Part shown: positions 53,956 to 64,000 of the stretch, in pieces
How positions within the stretch are numbered: position 1 is the first letter of the stretch
Layout: the number at the start of each line of letters is the position of its first letter
Assembly: GCA_017643495.1 (NCBI GenBank)
Contig: JAEPNK010000002.1
Location: 186,001 to 250,000 of the forward strand
From: Rhizobiaceae bacterium
GTDB lineage: Bacteria > Pseudomonadota > Alphaproteobacteria > Rhizobiales > Rhizobiaceae
DNA length: 64,000 nucleotides
Direction: 5' to 3'
Translations under genes and position numbers: made by a program
The notes under the pieces: generated by a model
What the model was told of the DNA's origin: nothing
The model's input: only the letters and a program-made list of their open reading frames with translations
Database searches by the model: none

Positions 53956-54810
53956 CTACTGCGGGATAATCCCCAGCTTCACGAATTTCTCCCAGGCCCT
54001 TTTCACAAAGGCGGTCTGCATGCTGTGCCCACCGGGGTGAAGACATAACTCGAGCACTTGTCCGGCCGGGTTTTTCTGTTCCCGGCAAGCAAGGTCGGGA
54101 TCAACCTCCCGGTCTTGTTCCGGTTCCCCGAAGCCCCCGAGTGCTGAATAAAAAGACAAGACCTCGTATACATTGCCCTGCCTTGTGTTTTGTATGGGCC
54201 TGCCCTCCAGGGGCACCACACGGTCGCTGGTGCCATGCGTATGAATGATACTGACCGGAGCGCTGTCGCAGCGCTGTGGCACCGGCTGCCAGAATGTACC
54301 GGCAATCGGCGCATAGGCTGCAAACAGCCCTCCCCGGTCGCAGGCCAGGTTCCAGGTCATCATCCCGCCTGCTGAAAACCCGCTGGCCATCATGCGGGAT
54401 GCATCAATGTTGAAACGCTTTCTGATATCGGCAACCACGGCCTCGAAATATTCGAGCTCTACTGGCTCGTGCCCGCTTGGCGATCCCGGGATCGCCCAGT
54501 CTCCGAAGGCGGATTTTGGCGCTACCAGCGCAAGTCCCAGGTCAGAAACAGCCTTTCCCAGACTGCGATTGCGCATGACCCCGGCGGCACTGCCCCGATA
54601 GCCATGCATGAAAAACACAGCCCCAACCCTGCTGCTACCGTCATGACCTTCCGGCATGCGGATACGGTAAATCCTTTCACCAATCACACAATCGGTATCA
54701 GGGCCGCACGCATTGGCCTTTTGCGGAATCATGGAAAAGAAAAGTAAGAGCGAAGCCAGCAAGCCGAAAACAAGGGGGGTGCTGCTGTTATACAGCTGTA
54801 TGCGACTCAT
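53956..54810 (-). CDS. Secreted alpha/beta-hydrolase, PHB-depolymerase-like esterase
   Basis: 284 residues from the ATG at 54810, which precedes a signal peptide ending near ANA-C; the frame upstream to 54918 runs over a hairpin. The nucleophile motif is GFSAGG, with an oxyanion region FFMHGYRGSAAG and the catalytic His in LHPGGHSMQ. This group (LpqC/PHB depolymerase-like, esterase family CE1) attacks polyesters or feruloyl esters. The Cys after the cleavage site could be a lipoprotein Cys, but the preceding KANA is not a good lipobox. Confidence 0.85.
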   Translation of the reverse strand: MSRIQLYNSSTPLVFGLLASLLLFFSMIPQKANACGPDTDCVIGERIYRIRMPEGHDGSSRVGAVFFMHGYRGSAAGVMRNRSLGKAVSDLGLALVAPKSAFGDWAIPGSPSGHEPVELEYFEAVVADIRKRFNIDASRMMASGFSAGGMMTWNLACDRGGLFAAYAPIAGTFWQPVPQRCDSAPVSIIHTHGTSDRVVPLEGRPIQNTRQGNVYEVLSFYSALGGFGEPEQDREVDPDLACREQKNPAGQVLELCLHPGGHSMQTAFVKRAWEKFVKLGIIPQ

Positions 54811-54851
54811 TCGTGTGTTCCCTGACAGGTGATTATACGAAGAAGCTATCC

Positions 54852-54878
54852 ACGTGGCCTGCGAATGCAACAGGCCAC
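54852..54878. other. Inverted repeat between fumC and the esterase gene
   Basis: CGTGGCCTG and CAGGCCACG form a perfect 9-bp stem around CGAATGCAA. No T-tract follows on the minus strand, so termination is uncertain. Confidence 0.5.
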
Positions 54879-54933
54879 GGCATAAACATTTCGTCAGGAG
54901 ATCCCTCACCCGGAGCACCTGTCAGGAACAATG

Positions 54934-56331
54934 CTAAGCCTTGGGACCAATCATCAGTTCAGGACGAACCACCTTGTCGAACTCTTCCTCTGTGACATAG
55001 CCCAGCCGCAGCGCCTCTTCCTTGAGGGTTGTGCCGTTCTTGTGGGCAGTCTTGGCAATCTCGGTCGCCTTGTCATAGCCGATTGTCGGGGCAAGTGCGG
55101 TGACCAGCATCAAGGAGCGTTCCATCAATTGCCGGATATTGTCCTCGTTTGCGGTGATACCGGAGACGCATTTGTCTGTGAATGTACGACAGGCATCAGA
55201 CAGGATGCGAATGGACTGGAGCATCGCATTCGCCATGACCGGCTTGTACACGTTGAGTTCAAAATGCCCCTGCGTACCCGCCATGGTTATGGCTGTCTGG
55301 TTTCCCGCAACCTGGCAGCAAACCATGGTCATGGCCTCACACTGGGTCGGGTTCACCTTGCCCGGCATGATGGATGACCCCGGCTCGTTTTCAGGCAGGG
55401 ATATTTCGCCCAGTCCCGAGCGGGGACCGGAGCCAAGAAATCTCAGGTCGTTTGCAATCTTGAACAAGGATGCGGCAAGCGTATTGAGCGCACCATGTGC
55501 ATAGACATATGCATCATTGGCAGCCAGTGCCTCGAACTTGTTGGGAGCCGTACGGAAACCAAGACCTGTAATCTTGGCAACTTCGGCAGCAAAGTCTTCG
55601 GCAAATCCTACCTTTGAATTGAGCCCTGTTCCGACTGCAGTTCCCCCCTGTGCCAGTTCGAACAAGCCGTCGCTGGCCTCGGCAATCCGCCGGATGCCGT
55701 TGCGCAACTGGGCAGCATAGCCGCTGAATTCCTGCCCGAGTGTAAGCGGGGTGGCGTCCTGTGTATGGGTCCTGCCGATTTTCACAATATCCTTGAATGC
55801 TTCCGATTTTGCCTCCACGGCTTCCGCCAGATAGGTGATGGCGGGCAGCAATTCATTGTGGATTTCCCGGGCTGCCGCAATATGCATTGCAGTCGGGAAT
55901 GTATCATTCGAGGATTGCCCCATGTTCACATGATCATTGGGATGAACCGGATCCTTCGAACCGATGGTCCCCCCAAGAATTTCGATTGCCCGGTTGGATA
56001 CAACCTCGTTCGTGTTCATGTTGGACTGGGTACCGGAACCCGTCTGCCAGACGGAAAGCGGAAAATTGTCGTTGAACTTGCCGTCGGCGACCTCGCCCGC
56101 CGCCTGTTCGACGGCCGTTCCAAGTTCTTCGGAAAGCACACCCATTTGCATGTTCACACGCGCGGCAGCCTGCTTGATAATGCCCAGCGCTGACACAAGA
56201 GGCAAAGGCATCGTCTCGGTGCCAATCGGAAAATTGATAAGAGAGCGGGCGGTCTGCGCGCCATAGTATTTTTCGTTTGGTACCTCGAGCGGGCCAAAGC
56301 TGTCTGTTTCCGTACGTGTGTTTTTGCTCAT
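54934..56331 (-). CDS. fumC: Fumarate hydratase, class II
   Basis: 465 residues. The fumarase signature [15 protein letters not shown] is intact, with [11 protein letters not shown] and [12 protein letters not shown]. It hydrates fumarate to malate in the TCA cycle without an iron-sulfur cluster. The ATG at 56331 is used; a TTG just before it is less likely. Confidence 0.97.
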   Translation of the reverse strand: MSKNTRTETDSFGPLEVPNEKYYGAQTARSLINFPIGTETMPLPLVSALGIIKQAAARVNMQMGVLSEELGTAVEQAAGEVADGKFNDNFPLSVWQTGSGTQSNMNTNEVVSNRAIEILGGTIGSKDPVHPNDHVNMGQSSNDTFPTAMHIAAAREIHNELLPAITYLAEAVEAKSEAFKDIVKIGRTHTQDATPLTLGQEFSGYAAQLRNGIRRIAEASDGLFELAQGGTAVGTGLNSKVGFAEDFAAEVAKITGLGFRTAPNKFEALAANDAYVYAHGALNTLAASLFKIANDLRFLGSGPRSGLGEISLPENEPGSSIMPGKVNPTQCEAMTMVCCQVAGNQTAITMAGTQGHFELNVYKPVMANAMLQSIRILSDACRTFTDKCVSGITANEDNIRQLMERSLMLVTALAPTIGYDKATEIAKTAHKNGTTLKEEALRLGYVTEEEFDKVVRPELMIGPKA

Positions 56332-56432
56332 CAATAGATTTCCTGAACTTGGTATGGTGTCAGTGGTTTACGATTTTTGCCCGGCCATTGCCAGAGGCAG
56401 GCATTCATTATCGGGGGTAACCGGCCAACAAA

Positions 56433-57092
56433 TCAGCCGGTCCAGCGTGACCAGTCTTCAAGCTTGCCGCGCCGCTCTGCCATGCTGCCGGGTTTGACTT
56501 CCGTGTTGGCCGCTTCCGCCGGATACAGGAAGATAGAGCCGATCAGGATTTCCCTGTCAGGAATGCCGAGATGATCGAAAACCGCTTTTCCCCTCAGCCC
56601 TCCACCACTCGACCAGTAGGTCCTGAAACCGCAGGCATCAGCCACCAGCAACAACGACTGCGCGAATGCCGAAGCAGCAGCAATGTGCTCCATGTTGCGA
56701 AGCGTCCCGTCAAAGACAACGGCATGCTTCCCGCCATCACCGGCATGAACTGTTCCCTCATCCGGAAGCCATGTCACCTGCACCAGAAACTGGGCTGTTG
56801 CCAGCAAGGCAGGGACTTTGGTCACATCCCCTTCCCTGACCAGATGGTTCATCAGGTCAAGACACCCCTTGCGGTTCAACTTGTAGGCCCGCCAGGGCAC
56901 CGGTGATGCCATTTTGCCAAGATGAACGCGGTCACATGCATAATGAACCGGTGCATTTCCGGCCTGTTGCAGCATTTCATCAAGAACAGCATCAGGTATT
57001 GCAGACACCGGAGCCGGGTCAGCCGGGTTCCCCAGTATCTTGTAGGTACGCCTTGCAGCCACTTGCTCGCCGGTATTGCTGGTTTCGGTCAT
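56433..57092 (-). CDS. Nitroreductase-family protein
   Basis: 219 residues from the ATG at 57092; the open frame to 57158 lacks a ribosome site. Early residues [12 protein letters not shown] and later [29 protein letters not shown] fit an FMN-binding nitroreductase fold, although the usual RRSxR start is changed to ARRTYK. The substrate is unknown. It is divergent from icd, 140 bases away. Confidence 0.8.
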   Translation of the reverse strand: MTETSNTGEQVAARRTYKILGNPADPAPVSAIPDAVLDEMLQQAGNAPVHYACDRVHLGKMASPVPWRAYKLNRKGCLDLMNHLVREGDVTKVPALLATAQFLVQVTWLPDEGTVHAGDGGKHAVVFDGTLRNMEHIAAASAFAQSLLLVADACGFRTYWSSGGGLRGKAVFDHLGIPDREILIGSIFLYPAEAANTEVKPGSMAERRGKLEDWSRWTG

Positions 57093-57232
57093 GGATTGCA
57101 GTCCTTCAACGCTTGCTTCAACGGGTATCCACGCGGCTGTCAAAACCGCAGTTTGCATACCCTTCGGAGTTTGCTATAGACCACCCGAACAAACGATCAA
57201 ACACCCACCCCCTAAAATCCAGAGGCATTTCC

Positions 57233-58444
57233 ATGGCGAAAATCAAGGTAGAAAATCCGGTTGTTGAGCTGGACGGAGACGAGATGACACGGATCATCTG
57301 GCAGTTCATCAAGGACAAGCTCATCCATCCGTACCTTGACATTGATCTCAAATATTACGACCTCGGCATCGAGTCCCGGGACGAAACAAACGACCAGATC
57401 ACCGTTGACGCGGCAGAGGCGATCAAGAAATACGGTGTCGGTGTAAAATGTGCCACCATCACACCCGATGAAGACCGTGTGGAGGAATTTGGCCTGAAGA
57501 AAATGTGGCGCTCACCAAACGGCACCATCCGCAACATTCTTGGTGGCGTGATCTTCCGTGAGCCGATCATCTGCAAGAACGTGCCCCGTCTCGTTCCAGG
57601 CTGGACAAAGCCGATCATTGTCGGACGTCATGCATTTGGTGACCAGTACCGCGCAACGGATTTCCGTTTCCCCGGCCCCGGCAAACTGACCGTCAAGTTT
57701 GTCGGCGAGGATGGCAAGGAAATCGAGCATGAAGTCTTTGATGCACCGTCATCCGGTGTGGCAATGGCCATGTACAATCTCGACGACTCGATCCGTGACT
57801 TCGCGCGCGCTTCGATGAACTACGCCCTGTCACGCGGTGTACCTTGCTACCTCTCCACCAAGAACACGATCATGAAAGCCTATGACGGCCAGTTCAAGGA
57901 CCTGTTCCAGGAAGTCTACGAGAACGAGTTCGAAGACCAGTTCAAGGAAGCAGGCATTCATTACGAGCACCGCCTGATTGATGACATGGTCGCATCCGCA
58001 CTGAAATGGTCCGGCGGCTATGTCTGGGCATGTAAAAACTACGATGGTGATGTGCAGTCAGACACGGTAGCCCAGGGCTTTGGTTCGCTTGGCCTCATGA
58101 CATCTGTGCTTCTGAGCCCTGATGGAAAGACGGTTGAAGCGGAAGCTGCCCACGGTACGGTTACCCGTCACTACCGCCAGCACCAGAAAGGCGAGGAAAC
58201 CTCAACCAACTCCATCGCATCAATCTTTGCCTGGACCCGTGGTCTTTCCCATCGCGCCAAGCTGGACGGCAATGAAGAACTGGCCAAGTTTGCCAAGACA
58301 CTTGAAGACGTCTGCGTCAACACGGTTGAATCAGGCTTCATGACCAAGGACCTTGCACTTCTGATCGGTCCGGACCAGCCGTGGCTCTCCACCATCGGCT
58401 TCCTCGACAAGGTTGACGAGCACCTTCAGAAAGCAATGGGGTGA
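57233..58444 (+). CDS. icd: NADP-dependent isocitrate dehydrogenase
   Basis: 403 residues from the ATG at 57233 with AGAGG before it. It is the eukaryotic-like dimeric type: [39 protein letters not shown] and [16 protein letters not shown]. It makes 2-oxoglutarate and NADPH. The GST gene overlaps its stop by 4 bases (GTGA). Confidence 0.97.
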   Translation: MAKIKVENPVVELDGDEMTRIIWQFIKDKLIHPYLDIDLKYYDLGIESRDETNDQITVDAAEAIKKYGVGVKCATITPDEDRVEEFGLKKMWRSPNGTIRNILGGVIFREPIICKNVPRLVPGWTKPIIVGRHAFGDQYRATDFRFPGPGKLTVKFVGEDGKEIEHEVFDAPSSGVAMAMYNLDDSIRDFARASMNYALSRGVPCYLSTKNTIMKAYDGQFKDLFQEVYENEFEDQFKEAGIHYEHRLIDDMVASALKWSGGYVWACKNYDGDVQSDTVAQGFGSLGLMTSVLLSPDGKTVEAEAAHGTVTRHYRQHQKGEETSTNSIASIFAWTRGLSHRAKLDGNEELAKFAKTLEDVCVNTVESGFMTKDLALLIGPDQPWLSTIGFLDKVDEHLQKAMG

Positions 58445-59085
58445 CGCCAACGCTCACGCTTTACGGTGCGCCATACAGTGTTTATGTGCGCATCGTAAGG
58501 CTTGTTCTGCTTGAAAAGAACATCGACTACCGGCTTGAAACAGTTGACATTTTCAAGCCTGACAAAGCGGTGGAGACCTACAGGTCGATCCACCCTTTTG
58601 CAAAAATTCCGGCCATCAACGTGGATGGTTTCGTGCTTTACGAGACCGGTGCAATCGTCCGCTACCTGGATGAAATCTTTCCCGAGCCACCCTTGATGCC
58701 TGACACGGCCAGGGAGCGGGCCAATGTTAACCGCATCCTTTCAATAATTGACAATTACGCTTATCCGTCGATGGTTTGGGGCATCTATGTCGCGCTTCGC
58801 GAACAGGGCGAAAGTGCCTGTGAAAGCGATGCTTTCAACAAGCATTGTGAGCGGGCGGAAACAGTATTCTGCGTCCTGGATACCGCGCTTGAAGGCAAGG
58901 CACCGTATCTTGGCGGTCACCGGCTTTCACTGGCAGACCTCCATGCTGTGCCGGTCCTTGATTACTTTCTGCAAACGGCAACCGGCCAGAAGATGGTGGC
59001 GCACCACCCGAACGTGCAGAACTGGTGGGAGCGCATCAAGACTCAACACCGTTTTGACGGCATCCTTTCTGAAGGTGCAGATTAG
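58441..59085 (+). CDS. Glutathione S-transferase family protein
   Basis: 214 residues from a GTG that overlaps the icd stop, so translation is coupled. The N-domain has [34 protein letters not shown] and the glutathione-contacting [12 protein letters not shown]. The C-domain cap is [16 protein letters not shown]. The active-site residue would be the Ser or Tyr near PYSVY. Its 3' end overlaps the convergent alaS gene by 4 bases. Confidence 0.9.
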   Translation: MTPTLTLYGAPYSVYVRIVRLVLLEKNIDYRLETVDIFKPDKAVETYRSIHPFAKIPAINVDGFVLYETGAIVRYLDEIFPEPPLMPDTARERANVNRILSIIDNYAYPSMVWGIYVALREQGESACESDAFNKHCERAETVFCVLDTALEGKAPYLGGHRLSLADLHAVPVLDYFLQTATGQKMVAHHPNVQNWWERIKTQHRFDGILSEGAD

Positions 59086-61742
59086 CCTGCAATCGCCGCT
59101 TCAATTGCTTCAAGCGCAGCCTGTGCGTTGTTGCCGTCCGGTCCGCCAGCCTGGGCCATGTCGGGACGTCCGCCACCGCCCTTGCCGCCAACTGCCTGGG
59201 AGCCTGCCCGGACAAGGTCAACAGCATTGAACCGGTCCGTCAGGTCATTCGTAACCCCGACAACGATGCCGGCCTTGCCATCTTCGGAAACGCCGGCAAT
59301 CGCTACTATGCCCGAGCCAACGGCTTGTTTGGCATCATCCACAAGTCCCTTGAGTTCTTTTGCTGCGATGTTCTCCACCACCCTGCCGACAAATTTTGTC
59401 CCGGCAATCTCCCGGACTTCCTGCGCACCACCTGCGCCGCCGCCTCCCATGGCCAGTTGCTTGCGTGCATCGGCAAGTTCCCGTTCAAGTTTCTTGCGTT
59501 CTTCAACCAGTTGGGCAACACGGCTTGCCGCATCCTGCGGAGGCACCTTGAGCGTCGAGGCAATTTCCTTGACGCGCTCCTCCTGGGCCGCCAGATAATC
59601 GAGCGCAGTCTGTCCGGTCAGGGCCTCAATACGGCGAACACCTGCCGAAACGGCACTTTCTCCCAGAAGGTGCACAAGGCCGATCTCGCCCGTGTTGCGG
59701 ACATGGGTTCCTCCACACAGTTCGAGTGAATAGGTTTTGCCTGCCTTCTCGCCATGTCTGGCTGTGCCCATGGAAACAACGCGAACCTCATCCCCGTATT
59801 TTTCACCAAACAGTGCCATTGCACCCAGTTCAATCGCGTCATCAACAGCCATCAGCCGTGTTTCGACCGGCGCTGACTGGCGAACAATCTCGTTTGACAT
59901 TTCCTCGACCCGGGCCAGTTCTTCACCGGACATCGGCTTTTGGTGCGAAAAGTCAAAACGCAGACGGTCGGGCGCTACCAGTGAACCTTTCTGGGCCACA
60001 TGATCGCCAAGCACTTCCCGAAGTGCCTCATGTACAAGGTGGGTAGCCGAATGGTGTGAACGGGATCCGGCACGGGCTTCATGGTCGACTTCAAGTTCGA
60101 CGGCAGCACCGGTTTCCAGCACGCCTTCGACCACTTTGCCGATATGGACAAAAACGCCTTCGCCGCGCTTTTTCACATCTGTTATTTCTGCACGTCCGCC
60201 TTCAAAGCGAACTTCCCCGCGGTCGCCGGCCTGACCGCCACTTTCCCCGTAAAACGGGGTCTGGTTGACAACAAGGGAGATTTCGCTGCCGGTATCCGCA
60301 CGTTTCACCTCATCGCCATTCACAACAATGGCCTGCACCACACCTTCGGCAATCTCCGTGTCATACCCGAGAAACTCGGTTGTTCCGTGCTTTTCCCTGA
60401 GCGTGAACCAGATACGGTCATCGGCAGCTTCACCGGACCCGGCCCAGGCAGCGCGTGCTTCCGCCTTTTGCTGTTCCATCGCATCATTGAACGCGTCCAG
60501 ATCAACACCAATCTTGCGGCGACGCAGCGCATCCTGTGTCAGGTCAAGCGGGAAACCGTATGTATCGTAAAGCTTGAACGCAATCGTCCCGTCCAGTTCA
60601 TCGCCTTCTGACAGATCACTTGTGGCATCATCCAGAAGGCCAAGTCCCCGTTCGAGTGTCTTGCGAAACCGGGTTTCTTCCAGAAGCAGCGTTTCCGAGA
60701 TCAGGGATTCAGCCCTGCCGAGTTCAGGGTAGGCTTCACCCATTTCCTGCCGGAGTGCAGGAAACAGCTTGTGCATCAAGGGTTCCTTTGCACCAAGCAG
60801 ACTGGCGTGACGCATTGCCCGGCGCATGATCCGGCGCAGCACATATCCGCGACCCTCATTCGACGGCAATACCCCGTCAGCTATCAGGAACGAGGAAGCC
60901 CGCAAGTGGTCTGCAATAACCCGGTGGCTTGGCTGCCTTTCACCTTCGGCTTTTGTTCCGGTCAACTCCTCACTGGCTGCAATCAGTGCCTGGAAAAGAT
61001 CAATGTCATAGTTGTCATGCTTGCCCTGCAAAACGGTAGCAATCCGTTCCAGGCCCATGCCCGTATCGATGGAAGGGCTCGGCAGGTCAACACGCTCATC
61101 AGGCGTGACCTGTTCGTACTGCATGAAGACCAGGTTCCATATCTCGATGAACCGGTCACCATCTTCTTCGGCACTGCCGGGAGGCCCGCCCCAGATGTGG
61201 TCGCCGTGATCATAAAAAATTTCCGAACAGGGACCACACGGCCCCGTGTCACCCATTGCCCAGAAATTGTCGCTGGTAGCGATCCGGATGATCCTGTCAT
61301 CGCCCAGACCGGCAATCTTCTTCCAGTATCCGGCTGCTTCATCGTCCGTGTGGTAGACAGTGACCAGCAGCTTTTCTTCCGCAAGGCCAAACTCTTTCGT
61401 CAGCAATGTCCATGCGTGGTGGATTGCCTCTTCCTTGAAGTAGTCGCCAAATGAGAAATTGCCGAGCATTTCAAAGAAGGTATGGTGGCGTGCCGTATAG
61501 CCGACATTGTCGAGATCATTGTGCTTGCCCCCGGCCCTTACGCATTTCTGCGACGTGGTGGCACGCGAATAGTCCCGCTTTTCCAGTCCGGTGAATACAT
61601 TCTTGAACTGGACCATGCCGGAATTGGTGAACATAAGGGTCGGGTCATTGCGCGGGACAAGCGGACTGGACGCAACTTTTTCATGCCCGTTATTGCCAAA
61701 ATAATCCAGAAACGCCGATCTGATTTCGTTTACGCCACTCAT
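59082..61742 (-). CDS. alaS: Alanyl-tRNA synthetase
   Basis: 886 residues, normal length. Class II catalytic domain ([37 protein letters not shown]) is followed by the tRNA-binding region, the editing domain with HHSATHLVH and CGGTHV, and a C-terminal Gly-rich region ([16 protein letters not shown]) of the C-Ala domain. It follows recA on the same strand, the usual order here. Confidence 0.98.
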   Translation of the reverse strand: MSGVNEIRSAFLDYFGNNGHEKVASSPLVPRNDPTLMFTNSGMVQFKNVFTGLEKRDYSRATTSQKCVRAGGKHNDLDNVGYTARHHTFFEMLGNFSFGDYFKEEAIHHAWTLLTKEFGLAEEKLLVTVYHTDDEAAGYWKKIAGLGDDRIIRIATSDNFWAMGDTGPCGPCSEIFYDHGDHIWGGPPGSAEEDGDRFIEIWNLVFMQYEQVTPDERVDLPSPSIDTGMGLERIATVLQGKHDNYDIDLFQALIAASEELTGTKAEGERQPSHRVIADHLRASSFLIADGVLPSNEGRGYVLRRIMRRAMRHASLLGAKEPLMHKLFPALRQEMGEAYPELGRAESLISETLLLEETRFRKTLERGLGLLDDATSDLSEGDELDGTIAFKLYDTYGFPLDLTQDALRRRKIGVDLDAFNDAMEQQKAEARAAWAGSGEAADDRIWFTLREKHGTTEFLGYDTEIAEGVVQAIVVNGDEVKRADTGSEISLVVNQTPFYGESGGQAGDRGEVRFEGGRAEITDVKKRGEGVFVHIGKVVEGVLETGAAVELEVDHEARAGSRSHHSATHLVHEALREVLGDHVAQKGSLVAPDRLRFDFSHQKPMSGEELARVEEMSNEIVRQSAPVETRLMAVDDAIELGAMALFGEKYGDEVRVVSMGTARHGEKAGKTYSLELCGGTHVRNTGEIGLVHLLGESAVSAGVRRIEALTGQTALDYLAAQEERVKEIASTLKVPPQDAASRVAQLVEERKKLERELADARKQLAMGGGGAGGAQEVREIAGTKFVGRVVENIAAKELKGLVDDAKQAVGSGIVAIAGVSEDGKAGIVVGVTNDLTDRFNAVDLVRAGSQAVGGKGGGGRPDMAQAGGPDGNNAQAALEAIEAAIAG

Positions 61743-62106
61743 GTCTTCCTGCCCTCATGTGGTTCCACCATCCTGTTCCGGACATGTTGCCCGGCACAAG
61801 GCCGGATACGTCATGCGGGAACGCGGCGGATCACGTTCGTTGAATTCTTCAAACCGTGGTTTACGTTGCAGAGCAACGCCTGTCCAGAAGGCTTTGGGAG
61901 CAAACTCTGCGGAACAACGCAAAAAAGGCCGCAACAGCTCTGTTGCGGCCAGTGAGCACGGTCCTGTCAGGAAATTCCCGGAGGCATGGACCGTGCGGGG
62001 GGACTGTAAAACCTGTCTGCTCCGCCTCGAAGATACCCGCCTGACCGGTCAAATCCGGCCGGAACGGATAAAGCCCTGCAAGCGGTGCAACGGCAAATCC
62101 TGTATC
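61743..62106. other. Intergenic region between recA and alaS
   Basis: 364 bases holding the recA terminator (61921-61950) and presumably the alaS promoter to its left. A short repeat of TTGTTCCG-type sequence is not organised enough to call. I see no small gene or T-box; a T-box is not expected in this phylum. Confidence 0.5.
61921..61950 (-). terminator. Rho-independent terminator of recA
   Basis: On the minus strand GGCCGCAACA and TGTTGCGGCC form a 10-bp stem around a 4-base loop, followed by TTTTTT. It lies about 155 bases after the recA stop. Confidence 0.92.
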
Positions 62107-63222
62107 CTAGTTGCCTGAACCGTCGGTTCCGGTTTCAAGCAGGCCATCCTCTTCCTTGTCACCAGCTTCCGGGGAACCTTCCAGCAGCGTATCGGCAATC
62201 AGGCCGGCATTCTGGCGAAGCGCAAGCTCGATCTCCTCGGCAATGGCCGGGTTCTCGACCAAGAAGGTTTTGGCGTTTTCACGCCCCTGCCCCAGCCGTT
62301 CCGAATTGTAGGAAAACCAGGAGCCGGATTTCTCGACAATGCCCGCCTTGACCCCAAGGTCGATCAGTTCGCCATTCTTGGAAACACCTTCACCATACAT
62401 GATGTCGAACTCAACCTGCTTGAATGGCGGTGCAAGCTTGTTCTTGACGACCTTGATGCGGGTCTGGTTGCCAATTACCTCGTCGCGGTCCTTGACCGAT
62501 CCGATGCGGCGAATGTCGAGACGAACGGATGAATAGAACTTGAGCGCATTTCCGCCTGTCGTGGTCTCCGGCGAACCGAACATCACACCGATCTTCATGC
62601 GGATCTGGTTGATGAAAATGACCATTGTGTTGGAGCGGGAAATGGAAGCCGTAAGCTTGCGCAAGGCCTGGCTCATCAGGCGGGCCTGCAGGCCGGGCAG
62701 CGAATCGCCCATTTCACCCTCGATTTCAGCGCGCGGCGTCAGCGCAGCCACGGAATCAACCACCAATACGTCAACCGCTCCGGAGCGCACCAGTGTGTCG
62801 GCAATCTCGAGCGCCTGCTCACCCGTATCGGGCTGCGAAATCAACAAATCCTCAAGATTGACCCCGAGCTTGCGGGCATAAACCGGATCGAGCGCATGTT
62901 CGGCATCGACAAAGGCGCAAATCCCGCCCTTTTTCTGCGCTTCGGCAATCGTGTGCAGCGTCATCGTCGTCTTGCCCGATGATTCAGGTCCGTAAATCTC
63001 GATCACACGCCCCTTGGGCAATCCGCCAATGCCAAGCGCAATATCAAGCCCAAGCGAACCGGTGGAAACCGTTTCGATTTCTACAACCTGCTCGTTCTTG
63101 CCGAGCTTCATGATCGAGCCTTTGCCGAATGCCCGCTCTATCTGGCCGAGAGCAGCCTCGAGTGCCTTTGATTTGTCCACGTTATTGTTGCCTTCAACGA
63201 GTCTGAGTGAATTTTGCGCCAT
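62107..63222 (-). CDS. recA: Recombinase RecA
   Basis: 371 residues from the ATG at 63222; an ATG at 63231 is also in frame but lies too close to AAGG. The Walker A motif is GPESSGKTT, followed by [17 protein letters not shown] and the DNA-binding loops. The acidic C-terminal tail ends [12 protein letters not shown]. It drives strand exchange and LexA self-cleavage. Two SOS-box-like sites lie upstream. Confidence 0.98.
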   Translation of the reverse strand: MAQNSLRLVEGNNNVDKSKALEAALGQIERAFGKGSIMKLGKNEQVVEIETVSTGSLGLDIALGIGGLPKGRVIEIYGPESSGKTTMTLHTIAEAQKKGGICAFVDAEHALDPVYARKLGVNLEDLLISQPDTGEQALEIADTLVRSGAVDVLVVDSVAALTPRAEIEGEMGDSLPGLQARLMSQALRKLTASISRSNTMVIFINQIRMKIGVMFGSPETTTGGNALKFYSSVRLDIRRIGSVKDRDEVIGNQTRIKVVKNKLAPPFKQVEFDIMYGEGVSKNGELIDLGVKAGIVEKSGSWFSYNSERLGQGRENAKTFLVENPAIAEEIELALRQNAGLIADTLLEGSPEAGDKEEDGLLETGTDGSGN

Positions 63223-63318
63223 GTGTATCATCCTTGCAGAACGAGCGGTATCCCCCGGAAAGCGCTGTCCACCAGTCGAAACCACTGACGGCACACGAAC
63301 CATATCCGGCCTTGATTG

Positions 63319-63348
63319 TTTGTACCATCTTTGTTCTGTTTTTGTCAA
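63319..63348 (-). promoter_or_regulatory. Probable recA promoter with overlapping imperfect SOS box
   Basis: On the minus strand TTGACA (63348-63343) and TACAAA (63324-63319) are spaced by 18 bases. A near-match to the SOS box, GTAC-N7-GTTC at 63322-63336 on the plus strand, lies inside the spacer and -10 area, where LexA would block polymerase. Confidence 0.75.
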
Positions 63349-63387
63349 TATCCGTAAATTATTGTAAAAAATGATAAATACAGAATT

Positions 63388-63402
63388 GTTCTCCTGATGT
63401 TC
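63388..63402. promoter_or_regulatory. SOS box GTTC-N7-GTTC (LexA operator)
   Basis: GTTCTCCTGATGTTC is a perfect match to the alphaproteobacterial LexA operator. It lies 40 bases upstream of the recA -35 and 170 bases before ppk2. Confidence 0.85.
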
Positions 63403-63572
63403 CGGAAAATCTGCACTGCAAAACATCTTGCCGCATGTCATGGAACCGTAACAATTGCCGGGCATTGTGCAGGCGAAACCGGCAAGCAGGTCTGCCGGTG
63501 CTTCAACAAGCGCCCGGAGGCCGGAAATCCCGCCAGTCCGGGCCACAGCAACAATATGCGATTGGACAGAGA

Positions 63573-64000
63573 ATGGATGACGAAATCCGCCGCCGTGGCT
63601 GGCTTGAAGCCGATATCGAGGACACACGCGACGAAGAGCTGGAAATGGAAATCGATGATGATTCGTTTCTGCCCGACGAGTTGAAGAAGCTGAAAGATGT
63701 CACACGCGAACCCTCCATTGACCGGCAAACCTATTTTCGGGAACTGCTGCGCCTGCAGGGCGAACTTGTCCGGCTTCAGGACTGGGTATCCATGACCGGC
63801 CAGAAGGTTGTGGTCATTTTCGAAGGTCGTGATGCTGCCGGCAAGGGGGGCGTCATCAAGCGCATAACCCAGCGGCTCAACCCGCGCGTCTGCCGGGTGG
63901 TCGCCCTGCCCGCACCCAATGACCGGGAGAAGACGCAATGGTATTTCCAGCGCTATGTGCCGCATCTGCCTGCCGGTGGTGAAATGGTGCTGTTCGACCG
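63573..64000 (+). CDS. ppk2: Polyphosphate kinase 2, 5' part (gene runs off the window end)
   Basis: The first 142 codons. A charged N-terminal part (about 1-50) precedes the PPK2 core [19 protein letters not shown], the Walker A-like [27 protein letters not shown], and [20 protein letters not shown]. It moves phosphate between polyphosphate and nucleotides. The start has only a weak site (GGACAGAGA). Confidence 0.93.
   Translation, partial: MDDEIRRRGWLEADIEDTRDEELEMEIDDDSFLPDELKKLKDVTREPSIDRQTYFRELLRLQGELVRLQDWVSMTGQKVVVIFEGRDAAGKGGVIKRITQRLNPRVCRVVALPAPNDREKTQWYFQRYVPHLPAGGEMVLFD

Larger units (their letters stand above)
63223..63572. promoter_or_regulatory. Divergent recA / ppk2 control region
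   Basis: 350 bases between recA (minus) and ppk2 (plus). It holds the recA core promoter and two LexA-type sites, given as separate entries. The recA transcript leader would be about 90 bases. Confidence 0.8.

Noticed and set aside
54852-54878. Inverted repeat as a fumC terminator
   Set aside because: The stem is perfect but no T-run follows on the minus strand, so it is listed only as a repeat.
1-64000. CRISPR arrays, insertion sequences, prophage or integrative elements
   Set aside because: No spaced direct repeats, transposase, integrase or phage proteins were found, and the single tRNA is not followed by an integrase or a visible repeat of its 3' end.

Overview
The window is ordinary chromosomal DNA of an alphaproteobacterium, most likely of the order Hyphomicrobiales (Rhizobiales). 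The evidence is the gene content and order: accB-accC-aat next to a DUF2155 gene, an NDUFA12-type complex I subunit, a BluB protein, a DUF2853 protein, sfsA-map-radC behind an RNase E with a large S1 insertion, and recA-alaS. The recA promoter carries the alphaproteobacterial SOS box GTTC-N7-GTTC. A TRAP transporter, a betaine-type ABC transporter and a photolyase would suit a marine, sunlit habitat, but that is inference. I see no insertion sequence, prophage, CRISPR array or rRNA; the only RNA gene found is one tRNA-Leu(TAA).

Layout. 1-5.4 kb: the 5' part of an MMPL/RND exporter, a periplasmic M48 protease with a DsbA-like oxidoreductase, then accB-accC. 5.4-13.4 kb: aat, DUF2155, bluB, a PPP-type phosphatase, NDUFA12, DUF2853, glutamate dehydrogenase, a GNAT protein with gatB, and a small membrane protein. 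13.4-23.5 kb: PBP1A, a cell-wall amidase, RNase E, sfsA, map, radC. 23.5-29.1 kb: a GST, a second MMPL/RND exporter with a secreted partner, and an L,D-transpeptidase. 29.3-36.7 kb: rpsD, murI, a PAP2 phosphatase, a SpoU-type methyltransferase, an atypical phosphoesterase, a small secreted protein and a GGDEF-EAL protein. 36.7-46.5 kb: a catabolic locus of two divergent operons (RidA / maleate-isomerase-like / malyl-CoA-lyase-like; TRAP transporter / amidase / membrane protein / D-2-hydroxyacid dehydrogenase), with a photolyase at its end. 46.6-50.6 kb: tRNA-Leu, a CinA-like protein, a YnfA protein, an orphan Flp pilin, DinB, gpt and an MFS exporter. 50.8-53.9 kb: a ProU-type ABC operon. 53.9-64 kb: a secreted esterase, fumC, a nitroreductase, icd-GST, alaS, recA and the start of ppk2.

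How the genes work together. Cell-wall work recurs (PBP1A, amidase, L,D-transpeptidase, glutamate racemase, perhaps PAP2). Central metabolism is represented by fumC, icd, gdh and accBC. The catabolic locus is the best candidate for an undescribed pathway: a TakP-like TRAP receptor, an amidase, a two-cysteine isomerase/racemase-fold enzyme, a CitE/Mcl-fold lyase, a 2-hydroxyacid dehydrogenase and a RidA deaminase, with no regulator beside them. A second point of interest is RNase E, whose S1 domain is split by about 340 residues of alternating acidic and basic blocks like those of its C-terminal tail. I recognise no dedicated DNA-binding transcription factor in the whole window.
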